64,000 nt of DNA, from positions 1-64,000 of the forward strand of contig JBGTSF010000012.1 of assembly GCA_041940425.1 (NCBI GenBank). The letters run 5' to 3'. Positions 1 through 7,541 of the stretch are shown here, in pieces; the first letter of the stretch is position 1; the number at the start of each line of letters is the position of its first letter. The position numbers and the translations under genes were made by a program. The DNA is from DATHTS01 sp041940425 (lineage in GTDB: Bacteria > Acidobacteriota > Blastocatellia > Pyrinomonadales > Pyrinomonadaceae). Below the pieces are notes generated by a model. That model was not told the DNA's origin. It was given only the letters and a program-made list of their open reading frames with translations, and searched no databases.

Positions 1-566
1 CGGTCGTCGGTGCAGCTCGGAACAATTAAAATATTCGCGTCGCGCCGCGCCGCTTCGCGCGTGATTTCGGGAAATTCGACATCGTAGCAGATAGCGATCG
101 CCACACGCCCGAAATCAGTCTCAAAAATTTTCACCGAAGAATGCGCCGAAACATTCCATTCTTCGCGCTCGAAGCGCGTCATATGCAGTTTGCCCTGTGT
201 TCCGTAATTGCCGTTCGGCGAGAAAATATAACTTTTATTGAAAACCGTATCTTTACCGTCTTCAATCGAAGGAATCGTGCCGCCGACGATGTAAAGCCCG
301 TTGTCTTTCGAGAGCTTTTGAAACATCTCGATATAGCGCGATTCTTTTTCGGCAAGATCGCGGATCTGCTCGTCGATCGGGCGTTTTATATCGCCTAAAG
401 TTAGAAGCTGAGCGGTAAAATATTCGGGAAATACGAGCAGGTGGCATTTGTAATCTTCGGCGGTTTCGACCAGCGCGGTAACCTGCGCTTCGAACTCTTC
501 GAAAGATTTAACGGGACGAATAAAATACTGAAGCGATGCGACTCTGATTCGTTCTAAATCGTTCAT
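1..566 (-). CDS. Carbon-nitrogen hydrolase (nitrilase superfamily), C-terminus outside window
   Basis: The minus strand reads from ATG at 566 to the window edge, so about 188 N-terminal residues are visible and the C-terminus is missing. The nitrilase triad can be placed: Glu in FPEYFTAQLL, Lys in GKLHMTRFE and Cys in ICYDVEFPE. Such enzymes hydrolyse non-peptide C-N bonds (amides or nitriles) in the cytoplasm. The FPEYFTAQLL context resembles proteins that in other bacteria are fused to a GNAT acetyltransferase, but an in-frame stop (TAA at 582-584) lies just upstream, so there is no N-terminal fusion here. Substrate unknown. The superfamily assignment is secure, the subfamily is not. Confidence 0.9.
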   Translation of the reverse strand, partial: MNDLERIRVASLQYFIRPVKSFEEFEAQVTALVETAEDYKCHLLVFPEYFTAQLLTLGDIKRPIDEQIRDLAEKESRYIEMFQKLSKDNGLYIVGGTIPSIEDGKDTVFNKSYIFSPNGNYGTQGKLHMTRFEREEWNVSAHSSVKIFETDFGRVAIAICYDVEFPEITREAARRDANILIVPSCTDD

Positions 567-621
567 AAAAGTATTCTTAGTTTATGTTTTATCGCGCCGC
601 GAATCAATTTTTATAAAAATC

Positions 622-685
622 AGCCACGAATAACACGAATTGTTATTTAAAGTTTTTATTCGTGCTATTCGTGTTATTCGTGGCT
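622..685. repeat. Perfect 19-bp inverted repeat between nitrilase and MFS genes
   Basis: AGCCACGAATAACACGAAT at 622-640 is the exact reverse complement of 667-685, with a 26-nt loop. The right side also contains the near-tandem unit ATTCGTG/TATTCGTG. It lies just after the stop of the MFS gene (minus strand), so it could act as a terminator, but there is no clean T-run. It resembles other paired short-repeat arms in this window. Confidence 0.7.
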
Positions 686-693
686 AAAATATG

Positions 694-2049
694 TTAAGTT
701 TCGCCTAAAACTTCCGTCTGTCCGAAATTCATTTTTCTCTCACGACGGTTTCTCAAAAACCAGACGATGCCTGCGCTCGCTGACAGAATTCCCGAAATTA
801 CCGTGAGCAACTCCGGCGAGATGTAATACATCAGTTCGCTCGAAAAATAGCTCGACGCGCCGAAGACGAGCATTTCCGCGCCTCGGTCGAGCGTTGAAAT
901 TCGTCCGCGAATATAATCCGGCAGGCTTCTTTGAAAAAGCGTTTCCTGCACGGCATATTCGACGCCGACAATCGCTCTCGAAACGAAAACGAAAATCATA
1001 AACAGCCACAGCATCGGCATATACGCGCCGAGCGCGAACAGAACGCCGTGCAGGATCAAAGACCAGCCGATGAACGACGAATGCGATTTCCGGCGGTCGA
1101 GAATCGCTTCGGTGCGGTGCGCGACGAACATTCCGATAAACAGACCGAGACCGCCCGCCGTCCACAAAAACGCGACCGCCAGATCGGGACTGATGTTTTC
1201 GCGCTGCGCGAAAACAACGCCGCCCATCCGTTCGAAAATGACGTTGATCGCGCCGCCGCCCGTCGCCCAGATGATGTTCATCAAAAGAATCGTCAAAGCG
1301 AAATGATTCTGGACGGTGTAGCGAAAACCTTCTTTGAGTTCGGTAATAAACGATTCGCGTTTTTTATTTTTCAAAAGTTCGGCTTGCGTAAAACCGCCCG
1401 CCGGAGTCAGCGGAGAGGTCAGAACGGTTTCGTCAATCTCGCTTCGCTTGACCTGCTGGCGCGTCGCTTCGTCGGGAATCAGCCAGACGGAAAACGCCGA
1501 GATCGTAAACGACGCGGCGTTGATGATAAACGCGATCTCGTAACCGAAATAAGCCGCCGCAAATCCGCCGAGTGCCGAGCCGACCGCCATCAAAAGAAAG
1601 CGCGTCGAAAACATCAAGGCTGTTCCGGCGAGCAAACCTTCTTTGCCGGTCAGATTCGGCGTGGCGGCATTTTTCGCGCCTTCGAAAAACGCGCCGAAAG
1701 CCGACAACGAAGCCATCGCAATATAAGCGATCCATAAATCTTCCGCGCTCGAAACAAGCAAAAACGCGAGCGCGACGAACACGCGCGCCAGATCAGACCA
1801 GATCATCACCTGCCGCCTTGAAAAACGGTCAACGAATGTTCCGGCAATCGGCGAAAAAACCGCGAACGGCAAAATCCGGCAGGCAAACAAAATCCCGGCG
1901 GCGGTCGGCGAAGCGTCCGAAACAAGACGCACGAGTCCGAGTCCCGCGATAAAATTAAACCAGTTGCCCATCTCGGACACGAATTGTCCCCACAAAAGAT
2001 TGCGGAAATTTCGATTCGTTTTTAATAATTGCCCGTAAGTTAAATTCAT
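694..2049 (-). CDS. Major facilitator superfamily transporter (MFS efflux/MFS_3-like)
   Basis: About 451 aa with the hydrophobic pattern of a 12-helix MFS carrier. The N-terminal NLLWGQFVSEMGNWF, the GILFACRILPFAVFSPIAG segment and the loop DRFSRRQVMIWSD (the typical loop 2-3 motif) match the macrolide-efflux/MFS_3 group. It probably exports a small compound across the inner membrane by proton antiport; the substrate cannot be read. The start is placed at ATG 2049 (MNLTYGQLL). An in-frame upstream start at 2106 exists, but the extra residues are encoded by a GGACAAA tandem repeat and are unlikely to be native protein. Confidence 0.88.
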   Translation of the reverse strand: MNLTYGQLLKTNRNFRNLLWGQFVSEMGNWFNFIAGLGLVRLVSDASPTAAGILFACRILPFAVFSPIAGTFVDRFSRRQVMIWSDLARVFVALAFLLVSSAEDLWIAYIAMASLSAFGAFFEGAKNAATPNLTGKEGLLAGTALMFSTRFLLMAVGSALGGFAAAYFGYEIAFIINAASFTISAFSVWLIPDEATRQQVKRSEIDETVLTSPLTPAGGFTQAELLKNKKRESFITELKEGFRYTVQNHFALTILLMNIIWATGGGAINVIFERMGGVVFAQRENISPDLAVAFLWTAGGLGLFIGMFVAHRTEAILDRRKSHSSFIGWSLILHGVLFALGAYMPMLWLFMIFVFVSRAIVGVEYAVQETLFQRSLPDYIRGRISTLDRGAEMLVFGASSYFSSELMYYISPELLTVISGILSASAGIVWFLRNRRERKMNFGQTEVLGET

Positions 2050-2056
2050 AAAATCA

Positions 2057-2151
2057 GTCCTTTGTCCTTTGTCCTTTGTCCTTAGTTTGTCGAATAAAAA
2101 TTGCAATTACAGCTTAAAATCAACTTGCTAAGGACAAAGGACAAAGGACTA
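2057..2151. repeat. GGACAAA heptamer tandem repeats as facing inverted arms
   Basis: Plus-strand 2057-2085 is about four copies of TTTGTCC. Plus-strand 2128-2151 carries about three copies of the complementary GGACAAA. The two arms face each other across about 42 nt and could form a long hairpin just upstream of the MFS start. The same heptamer recurs inside purL at 59278-59305. Confidence 0.75.
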
Positions 2152-2164
2152 ATAACCAATCAGA

Positions 2165-2196
2165 AAAGCCGTCAGGCTCACGCACCCGACGGCTTT
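2165..2196. terminator. Hairpin terminator after enoyl-CoA hydratase gene
   Basis: AAAGCCGTC (2165-2173) pairs perfectly with GACGGCTTT (2188-2196) across a 14-nt loop. It lies 24 nt past the stop of the minus-strand enoyl-CoA hydratase gene. The T-tract is weak on both strands, so termination strength is uncertain. Confidence 0.5.
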
Positions 2197-2219
2197 GCCT
2201 TTTATAAAATTTTAAGTTT

Positions 2220-3014
2220 TCAAGTTCCGGTAAAATCCGGTTTCCTTTTTTCAAAAAATGCCTGAACGCCTTCTCTAAAATCATTTCCTTTGCCCGATTC
2301 GATTTGCAGTTTATGTTCGAGATCGAGCTGTCCGCGCAAATCGTTTGAAAAAGTTTCATTCAGCATCTGCTTGATGCGACCGACGGCGGCGGTCGGCGCG
2401 AGCGCAAGTCTCTGCGCCATCTGCATCGTTTCGGTCGAAAGATTTTCCGATTTCACCACGCGGTTAATCATACCCATCTGAAACGCTCGTTCGGCGGAAA
2501 TAGTTTCACCCGTCATAAAAATTTCCGCCGCGAGTTTTTCGCCGACCGCTCTTGGCAGAAAAAACGAACCGCCGCAATCGGGCGAAAGTCCGATGCGGAC
2601 GAACGCTTCGTTAAACGTCGCGTTATCCGCCGCGAAAACCAGATCGCACGCCAGCGCGAAATTCGTTCCCGCGCCCGCGCACACGCCCTGCACCGCCGCC
2701 AAAAAAGGAATCGGCGTTTCTCTGATTAACAAAATTACGTCGTGCAGAGCGCGGAGCGGTTCTTCCAAAAAAGCTTCGATCCTGCCTTCTTTCTGCCACA
2801 TCAACTGCATCTCGCGCAGATCGCCGCCCGAACAGAAGGCGCGTCCTTCGCCCGTTAAAATAATTGCCCGCGCTTTGTCTTCGACGGCTTTTTCAATTGC
2901 CGATTTCAAATCTTTCGTCAATTGCAGAGAAAGCGCATTAAGCGCGTCGGGGCGATTCATCGTGATAATCGCCACGGTTTCATTTATTTCATATTTTACG
3001 GTTTCAAACGGCAT
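2220..3014 (-). CDS. Enoyl-CoA hydratase/isomerase family protein, PaaG-like
   Basis: 264 aa, the usual crotonase length. The CoA/oxyanion-hole segments are visible as CSGGDLREM and VQGVCAGAGTNFALACD, followed by FVRIGLSPDCGGSFFLPR. The Asp of the PDxGG motif, where classical hydratases have a Glu-containing active-site loop, is typical of PaaG-type isomerases (1,2-epoxyphenylacetyl-CoA isomerase group), so isomerisation of an acyl-CoA is more likely than hydration. It is the last gene of a tight minus-strand run: the stop of the upstream zinc-ribbon gene is only 5 nt from this ATG. No other phenylacetate genes are nearby, so the pathway is open. Confidence 0.88.
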   Translation of the reverse strand: MPFETVKYEINETVAIITMNRPDALNALSLQLTKDLKSAIEKAVEDKARAIILTGEGRAFCSGGDLREMQLMWQKEGRIEAFLEEPLRALHDVILLIRETPIPFLAAVQGVCAGAGTNFALACDLVFAADNATFNEAFVRIGLSPDCGGSFFLPRAVGEKLAAEIFMTGETISAERAFQMGMINRVVKSENLSTETMQMAQRLALAPTAAVGRIKQMLNETFSNDLRGQLDLEHKLQIESGKGNDFREGVQAFFEKRKPDFTGT

Positions 3015-3019
3015 AGATT

Positions 3020-3295
3020 TTATTCGCTTTCGTCGCTGATCCTTTCCAGCAAACCCGGCTGTTGTCCTTCAAATTCGATGTAACGCTCGCGGTCTTTTTC
3101 GCTGAACTCGACCATCAACTGCAGATTGCCGCAGTGAACACAGGCGAACGACAAAATCTTGCTGCCGCCGATGGCGAAAAGCTTTTTGTAGAGCGGCTTG
3201 TCTTTTGAAACGAACAGCGACGGGCTTCCGCCGTCGCTGTTGTTGATGATCGTTCCCTCGATGACGTTGGAACTGCCGCACGAACTGCAATTCAT
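3020..3295 (-). CDS. Small zinc-ribbon protein (nucleic-acid-binding type)
   Basis: 91 aa. Two CxxC knuckles (MNCSSCGSSN at the N-terminus and CVHCGN near residue 55) form a single zinc ribbon; the middle part is beta-rich and the C-terminus acidic. It resembles small bacterial zinc-ribbon proteins of unknown role. It sits between a second zinc-ribbon gene (5-nt gap) and the enoyl-CoA isomerase gene (5-nt gap), so all three are probably one transcript. Function unassigned. Confidence 0.75.
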   Translation of the reverse strand: MNCSSCGSSNVIEGTIINNSDGGSPSLFVSKDKPLYKKLFAIGGSKILSFACVHCGNLQLMVEFSEKDRERYIEFEGQQPGLLERISDESE

Positions 3296-3300
3296 AAAAA

Positions 3301-3582
3301 TTATACGGCGCGGGTACGCGATCTATTCGCCTGATGACATTCGCGGCATAGAACCGAACGCCCGACCTTCGGCTGAAACGGCACTTGGTCGTGTTTGCCG
3401 CAGTGGTCGCAAACGATCTCGAATTTTTTCGGCGCGTCCGCTCCGGTCGCCGCTTTTTTCGAACGGCATTTCAGACATCTCTGCGGCGGCATCATATTGC
3501 GCTGGTAAAATGTTTCCTGTTCTTTTTCGGTAAAAAGAAAGATTTCCTTGCATTGCACACAAGGGATTTCGATATCCGGCAT
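3301..3582 (-). CDS. Double zinc-ribbon protein of the CxxC-x17-CxxC family
   Basis: 93 aa with two metal sites: an N-terminal ribbon CVQCKEIFLFTEKEQ...CLKC (zf-trcl type) and a C-terminal CDHC...CREC pair separated by exactly 17 residues, the signature of the small CxxC-x17-CxxC proteins. The role of the family is unknown; RNA or protein binding is likely. The ATG at 3582 is preceded by an AAGGAG Shine-Dalgarno sequence about 7 nt away; another ATG closer to the SD is out of frame. It is the first gene of the three-gene minus-strand operon ending in the enoyl-CoA isomerase. Confidence 0.8.
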   Translation of the reverse strand: MPDIEIPCVQCKEIFLFTEKEQETFYQRNMMPPQRCLKCRSKKAATGADAPKKFEIVCDHCGKHDQVPFQPKVGRSVLCRECHQANRSRTRAV

Positions 3583-3700
3583 CGCATTTCTCCTTCAAAA
3601 ATTAAATTAATTTACTCTGGGTGCGTTGGTCAAAAGTGTATCACAAAATCATTTTCAGGTTGTAAAAAATAATTGCCGGTTTAACAAAAGTCCGAACCGT

Positions 3701-3931
3701 TTTTACCAACCGCCAAACGTCTTTCCAATATCGCCAAGACCTTTTTCCTAAACGCCAAACAATTTTTCCATTCCGCCAAGCGCGTTTCCCACTTCGCCAA
3801 GTACGTTTTCCACTTTGCCAAAGACATTTTCTATTCCGCCAAAGGCTTTTTCCACTTTGCCAAAGGCTTTTTCTACTTCGCCAAACGAATATTCCATTGT
3901 GCCAAGCCGTTTTTCCAAAAGGCTGAAGCCT
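3701..3931. repeat. Eleven consecutive 21-bp tandem repeats without indels
   Basis: The region divides into 11 units of exactly 21 nt (starts 3701, 3722, 3743, 3764, 3785, 3806, 3827, 3848, 3869, 3890, 3911) with plus-strand consensus TTTTCCAYTTYGCCAARGNC. Units differ by many substitutions but never by length. Read on the minus strand, each unit encodes seven residues, consensus G-x-[VIM]-E-[KN]-x-[FL]. The gene-free stretch 3583-3945 otherwise shows nothing but the upstream region of the zinc-ribbon operon. Confidence 0.9.
3748..3897 (-). CDS. Possible 49-aa heptad-repeat microprotein behind the HDAC gene
   Basis: ATG 3897 to TAG 3748 reads MEYSFGEVEKAFGKVEKAFG and continues with five more heptads. 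The frame is the same as that of the upstream HDAC gene: after the HDAC stop (TAA 3946-3948) the frame stays open to the TAG at 3748-3750 (66 codons). Many differences between units are silent or conservative (GTA/GTG/ATA for the hydrophobic position, AAT/AAC, GAA kept), which suggests past or present protein-level constraint. No Shine-Dalgarno sequence is evident. It may be a C-terminal extension cut off by a stop, a small amphipathic peptide, or only a DNA repeat. Confidence 0.35.
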   Translation of the reverse strand: MEYSFGEVEKAFGKVEKAFGGIENVFGKVENVLGEVGNALGGMEKLFGV

Positions 3932-3945
3932 TGTTCGTAAAATCC

Positions 3946-4890
3946 TTACTCTTTTTCCAAAGCACTGACATGCGCTCTGACGGTTTCGCCCAAAGTTTCG
4001 AGATTATAGCCGCCTTCCAGACAAGAAACGATTCTTCCGTTGCAAGTTTCATCAGCCCATTGCTTGACGGTTTTCGTCATCGAAATATAATCGTCGTCTT
4101 CTAACCTGAGTTGTCCTAAAGGATCGGTCAGATGCGCGTCGAATCCGGCGGAGATGAAGATCAGATCGGGTTTGAAATTTGTATTAATATCGGCAATCGC
4201 GTTTTCAAACATTCTGAGCTGTTCACGCGCATCGGTTCGCGCTTTGACGGGAACATTCATCGTGAAACCTTTGCCGCGCCCGTAGCCGGTTTCGCCCCGA
4301 CTTCCCGTTCCCGGATACCAGGGATATTGATGCATCGAGAAAAAATGGACGGTCGGATCGTCAAAGAAAATTCCCTGCGTCCCGTTGCCGTGATGCACGT
4401 CCCAATCAATAATGGCGACGCGCTCGATCTCTTTGTATTTGTTCTGCGCGTAGCGGGCGGCGACGGCGACGTTATTAAACAGACAAAATCCCATCGCGTT
4501 TTCAGCCGTCGCGTGATGCCCCGGCGGGCGCACGGCGACGAAAGCGTTTTCGACTTCGCCCGACATCACCGCGTCCACGCCGCGGCACGCGCCGCCCGCG
4601 CCGTAAAGGGCGGCATCGAAGGATTTCATCGAAATGGTCGTATCGGCATCAAGATATTCGACGCCTTCGGCAAACGCCGATTCGATTCTTTTAAAATGCT
4701 CTTTCGTATGCGCCGCCTGCACGATGCCCTGCGAAACCTGTTCGGGCTGAATTTCTTTTAGGGAATTCCACAAATCTTCGTCCGCTTTGAGCGTATTGAT
4801 AATCACTTCGTAACGCTTCGGCGTTTCGGGATGCCCGACTCCGGTGTCGTGTTTCTGATAGATCGGATGATGTATGACCGCTGTTTTCAT
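3946..4890 (-). CDS. Histone deacetylase family protein (class II-like acetyl-amide hydrolase)
   Basis: 314 aa. Diagnostic HDAC motifs in order: HPETPKRYEVI, RPPGHHATAENAMGFC with the catalytic His pair, IIDWDVHHGNGTQ with the zinc-binding Asp and His, FFSMHQYPWYPGTG, and SAGFDAH with the third zinc ligand. Bacterial members remove acetyl groups from lysines, polyamines or related amides; the substrate here is unknown. Length and motif order fit the class II/acetylpolyamine amidohydrolase-like branch better than AcuC. The gene stands alone on the minus strand; a 21-bp repeat array follows directly behind its stop codon. Confidence 0.93.
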   Translation of the reverse strand: MKTAVIHHPIYQKHDTGVGHPETPKRYEVIINTLKADEDLWNSLKEIQPEQVSQGIVQAAHTKEHFKRIESAFAEGVEYLDADTTISMKSFDAALYGAGGACRGVDAVMSGEVENAFVAVRPPGHHATAENAMGFCLFNNVAVAARYAQNKYKEIERVAIIDWDVHHGNGTQGIFFDDPTVHFFSMHQYPWYPGTGSRGETGYGRGKGFTMNVPVKARTDAREQLRMFENAIADINTNFKPDLIFISAGFDAHLTDPLGQLRLEDDDYISMTKTVKQWADETCNGRIVSCLEGGYNLETLGETVRAHVSALEKE

Positions 4891-4967
4891 AAGATTATTT
4901 TTATATGAAAGATTATCATAGAGACGCGCCGACTTTAACTAAAACCCAACTCAAAAATGGATTTTAT

Positions 4968-5190
4968 GCCGCGTCAGCGGCAATTTTGAGTTTAGCCGTG
5001 CGTTTTAACGCACGGTCGAGAATTAAAGAGCCTTGCGTCGCGTCAGCGACGACTGACAAATGTTCAATAAAAATTCAGTTGTCGCTGACGCGACAGGAAA
5101 CAACTCGAACATTAACCGTGCGTTAAAACGCATGGCTAAACTCAAGTAATCGCTACGCGATTTTTTCGCTGTTTTTGAGATAGTTTCTAA
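4968..5190. repeat. Palindromic interspersed element, copy 1
   Basis: Nested inverted repeats: 4988-5016 pairs with 5115-5143 (29 nt, one mismatch, GAGTTTAGCCGTGCG...), enclosing CGTCGCGTCAGCGACGACTG near 5037-5054 that pairs with its complement near 5076-5095. The left end has GCCGCGTCAGCGGC, the right end ATCGCTACGCGAT and TTTTTGAGATAG. The same modules in the same order occur at 50654-50887. It fills the divergent gap between HDAC and the receiver gene; 5191-5398 holds only the presumed promoter and leader of the latter. Confidence 0.85.
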
Positions 5191-5398
5191 GTGGTTTGCC
5201 TCTATTTGCCGGAAAAACCGCGCGTTTTCGACCTCAAGTTTTTCTCAACCGCGCAAAGTTACTATTAAAATGGAAAATTTTCACCGAATTTTCCAGAAAC
5301 GATTCGCCTTACTTACAAAAAATATGAATACGATTACAGAACCGGCTTCGAGCCAGAAGGGGTTTCATTTTGTCGGACAAAAGTTTGAGGAAAGCAGT

Positions 5399-5776
5399 AT
5401 GAACGCTTCAAATTTATTCAAAATTCTTTACGTCGAAACCAACGAGGACGACGGTTTTCTGCTGGAAACCGCGATAGACTGTCCGTCTGTCCGAATCAAA
5501 CTCGTGAAAACCGTCAATGAAGCGTGGCATGTCCTGCGGACGGAAAATTTCGATCTCGTTCTGTTGGAAACCAGATTTCCCGACGGCTGCGGTTTCGATC
5601 TGTGCCGCCGGATCAGAGAAACAAAACCGCATCTGCCGGTGATCTTTTATTCGGGCGACGCCGCCGAAAAAGACCGCGGACTGGGATTCGCGGCGGGTGC
5701 GAAAGATTATCTCGTCAAACCGCATTTCGATTCGCTGACTTTAACGGTCAGTAATTTTATCGGTTTAGATGCGTAG
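5399..5776 (+). CDS. Stand-alone receiver (REC) domain protein with Glu at the phosphoacceptor site
   Basis: 125 aa from ATG 5399 (MNASNLFKIL), chosen because GAGGAAAG lies 4 nt upstream; an in-frame ATG at 5270 would add 43 unconserved residues. The fold is a CheY-like receiver: acidic pocket ETNEDD after beta 1, strand LVLLETRFPDG, Ser in FYSGD at the Thr/Ser position and the conserved Lys in YLVKPH. The canonical phosphoacceptor Asp is Glu in LLETR, so normal aspartyl phosphorylation is unlikely and the protein may be fixed in an active-like state. No output domain and no kinase next to it. Confidence 0.85.
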   Translation: MNASNLFKILYVETNEDDGFLLETAIDCPSVRIKLVKTVNEAWHVLRTENFDLVLLETRFPDGCGFDLCRRIRETKPHLPVIFYSGDAAEKDRGLGFAAGAKDYLVKPHFDSLTLTVSNFIGLDA

Positions 5777-5793
5777 ATAAATGACTGGTAATA

Positions 5794-6291
5794 CTATTTC
5801 GGACTACAATCAATCCCACTAACTCTTGTTAGTTCCAGACCATCTTTAAAAACAAGTTGCAGCCCGTGTTCTATTTCCCACTCACAACCGCAGTAAACTA
5901 ACAAATATATGCTTTCGTCTTCCATAGAATCCCGACAAACAAAAATTTCGTCAGGATATACATAATTCCATATTTCTTCTTCGTCATTTAAATTTAACGG
6001 AGAAGGACCAAAAGATCGAGTATCATAATAATCTTGTGTTTCTCTATAATTTTTGTAGATTGAATTTGAAAGAAGTAACCTATCTCTATTATTTTTTTTC
6101 AAGAAATTTTTCACGCTTCGATTTGCGTCAGAGAAAAAATTTATATCATTCTCCAAATCTGGATAAAAAATAAATTTTAATTCTTTGTCTTCAAAAAAAC
6201 TTACAGAGACGGGTTTACTGATTAACCAGTCATTAGGAACATCGGGATGCGGTTGTAAACTTCCCACAGAGTCTAAACTTATTTCTTCCAT
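5794..6291 (-). CDS. DUF6985-like protein (immunity-protein-like), AT-rich
   Basis: About 165 aa from ATG 6291 (MEEISLDSVGSL); a longer in-frame start at 6357 would run into the FAD oxidoreductase gene, so the internal ATG, 5 nt past that gene's stop at 6297, is preferred. The core LISKPVSVSFFEDKELKF and the C-terminal CEWEIEHGLQLVFKDGLELTRVSG match my memory of the DUF6985 family, whose members often lie near polymorphic toxin loci; no toxin is seen here. Base composition is clearly more AT-rich than the neighbours, which suggests recent transfer. Function unknown. Confidence 0.65.
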   Translation of the reverse strand: MEEISLDSVGSLQPHPDVPNDWLISKPVSVSFFEDKELKFIFYPDLENDINFFSDANRSVKNFLKKNNRDRLLLSNSIYKNYRETQDYYDTRSFGPSPLNLNDEEEIWNYVYPDEIFVCRDSMEDESIYLLVYCGCEWEIEHGLQLVFKDGLELTRVSGIDCSPK

Positions 6292-6296
6292 AATTT

Positions 6297-7466
6297 TCAA
6301 ATAAACGCCGTTTCGTGCAGTAAATTTCCCGTCGTAAATCTTTCCAAACTCAGACACGACACATCCAAAAATTTCGCTTCGCCGTCAAGGATAATTTCCG
6401 CCAAAGCGCGTCCGGTCGCCGGCGAATGCATCGACCCGTGACCGGAAAAGCCGTTGGCAAAATACAAACCTTCGATCTCACAGCCGCCTAAGATAGCGTG
6501 ATGATCGGGCGTGTTTTCATAAAGTCCGGCGCGGCATTTTTCCAAGATCGGTTTTGTTTCAAATAGAAATGTAGAGCGGTGTCTGGCTCGTTCGTAAACT
6601 TTTTCGACAAACGAAAGATCGAAATTCGTGTCGAAAGAATTTGTTTCGTCAGGATCGGGATACGCGAAAAGGATTTCATTTTCTGTATTTTGGGGATTTA
6701 CAAAATCTCTCGCCGGGCGAAAATGAAAACCCGTTTCGAGGTCAATCACCATCGGTAAATTTTCGGGTAAATTTTGTTCGCTTCGCGCCCAGATGATCTG
6801 CCTTTTTTGCGGCTCGACCGGAAGAAAAATTCCGGCGGTTTTCGCCAGATTTTTCGCCCACGCGCCGGTCGCCAGAACGACCGTTTCGCATTCGATCTCG
6901 CCTTTGTTCGTGGTGATTGATCTTACTTTTCCATTTTGCGTTTGAATCGAAAAAACTTGCGTTTCAAATTCGATGCGCGCGCCGCTTTTCAAAGCCGATT
7001 TTGTAAACCCGTTCATTACGGCAAGCGGATTGATAAAACCGTCCGACGCGCCGAAGCTTCCCGCGGAGATGTCTTCGCAATTGAGAATCGGGCAGATTTC
7101 TCTGATCGTTTTCGCGTCCACGATCCCGACATCTTTTATGCCGAGCGATCTTTGTTTTTCTACATTTTTTTTCAAATAGTCCGCGCCTTTTTCGCTCGCC
7201 GCAAAAAACAGATAACCGCGCGGTTCGTATTGGCAGTCAAACTCCCAGTTCTTAAAAAATTCGAGCGAGTAAAGCGACATCCTGATATTGATCTCGGTTT
7301 CAAACTGCGCGCGCACGCCGCCCGTTGCTTTACCGGTCGAACCTTTTCCCTGCGCGCTCTCGCGTTCCAAAATAAGAACATCTTTCGCGCCGCATTGTGT
7401 CAGATGAAACGCGACGCTCGCGCCGACCACGCCGCCGCCGATGATGACGATTTCCGCTTTTTTCAT
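6297..7466 (-). CDS. FAD-dependent oxidoreductase (DAO family, sarcosine/glycine oxidase-like)
   Basis: 389 aa. The N-terminal FAD-binding motif is VIIGGGVVGASVAFHLT, followed by the ATGGVRAQF segment typical of sarcosine oxidase beta-like DAO proteins; near the C-terminus GLYENTPDHHAILGG and GFSGHGSMHSPATGRALAE contact the flavin. These enzymes oxidise secondary or D-amino acids, producing an imine and H2O2 or passing electrons on. Substrate unknown. Divergent from the secreted-protein gene at 7542; the DUF6985-like gene follows 5 nt downstream. Confidence 0.88.
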   Translation of the reverse strand: MKKAEIVIIGGGVVGASVAFHLTQCGAKDVLILERESAQGKGSTGKATGGVRAQFETEINIRMSLYSLEFFKNWEFDCQYEPRGYLFFAASEKGADYLKKNVEKQRSLGIKDVGIVDAKTIREICPILNCEDISAGSFGASDGFINPLAVMNGFTKSALKSGARIEFETQVFSIQTQNGKVRSITTNKGEIECETVVLATGAWAKNLAKTAGIFLPVEPQKRQIIWARSEQNLPENLPMVIDLETGFHFRPARDFVNPQNTENEILFAYPDPDETNSFDTNFDLSFVEKVYERARHRSTFLFETKPILEKCRAGLYENTPDHHAILGGCEIEGLYFANGFSGHGSMHSPATGRALAEIILDGEAKFLDVSCLSLERFTTGNLLHETAFI

Positions 7467-7541
7467 ATACCGAAATTCATTGAGTTAGGATTTTCTGAAT
7501 GATATACTTTCATCAAACATTTTGAAAAGGTGGTAAAAATT

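Noticed and set aside
740..1165. Long open frames on both strands across the MFS gene
   Set aside because: They are out-of-frame readings of the MFS gene; Arg/His-rich translations without domains or SD.
3701..3931. Tandem repeat considered as a CRISPR array
   Set aside because: Units are contiguous 21-mers without unique spacers, and no cas genes are present.
4905..5126. 73-codon plus-strand frame in the palindromic element
   Set aside because: Lies within the repeat element; its codons are made of the palindromes and it has no conserved features.
4968..5190. Palindromic element considered as an insertion sequence or origin
   Set aside because: No transposase gene inside, no DnaA-box cluster; two copies with shared modules fit an interspersed repeat better.
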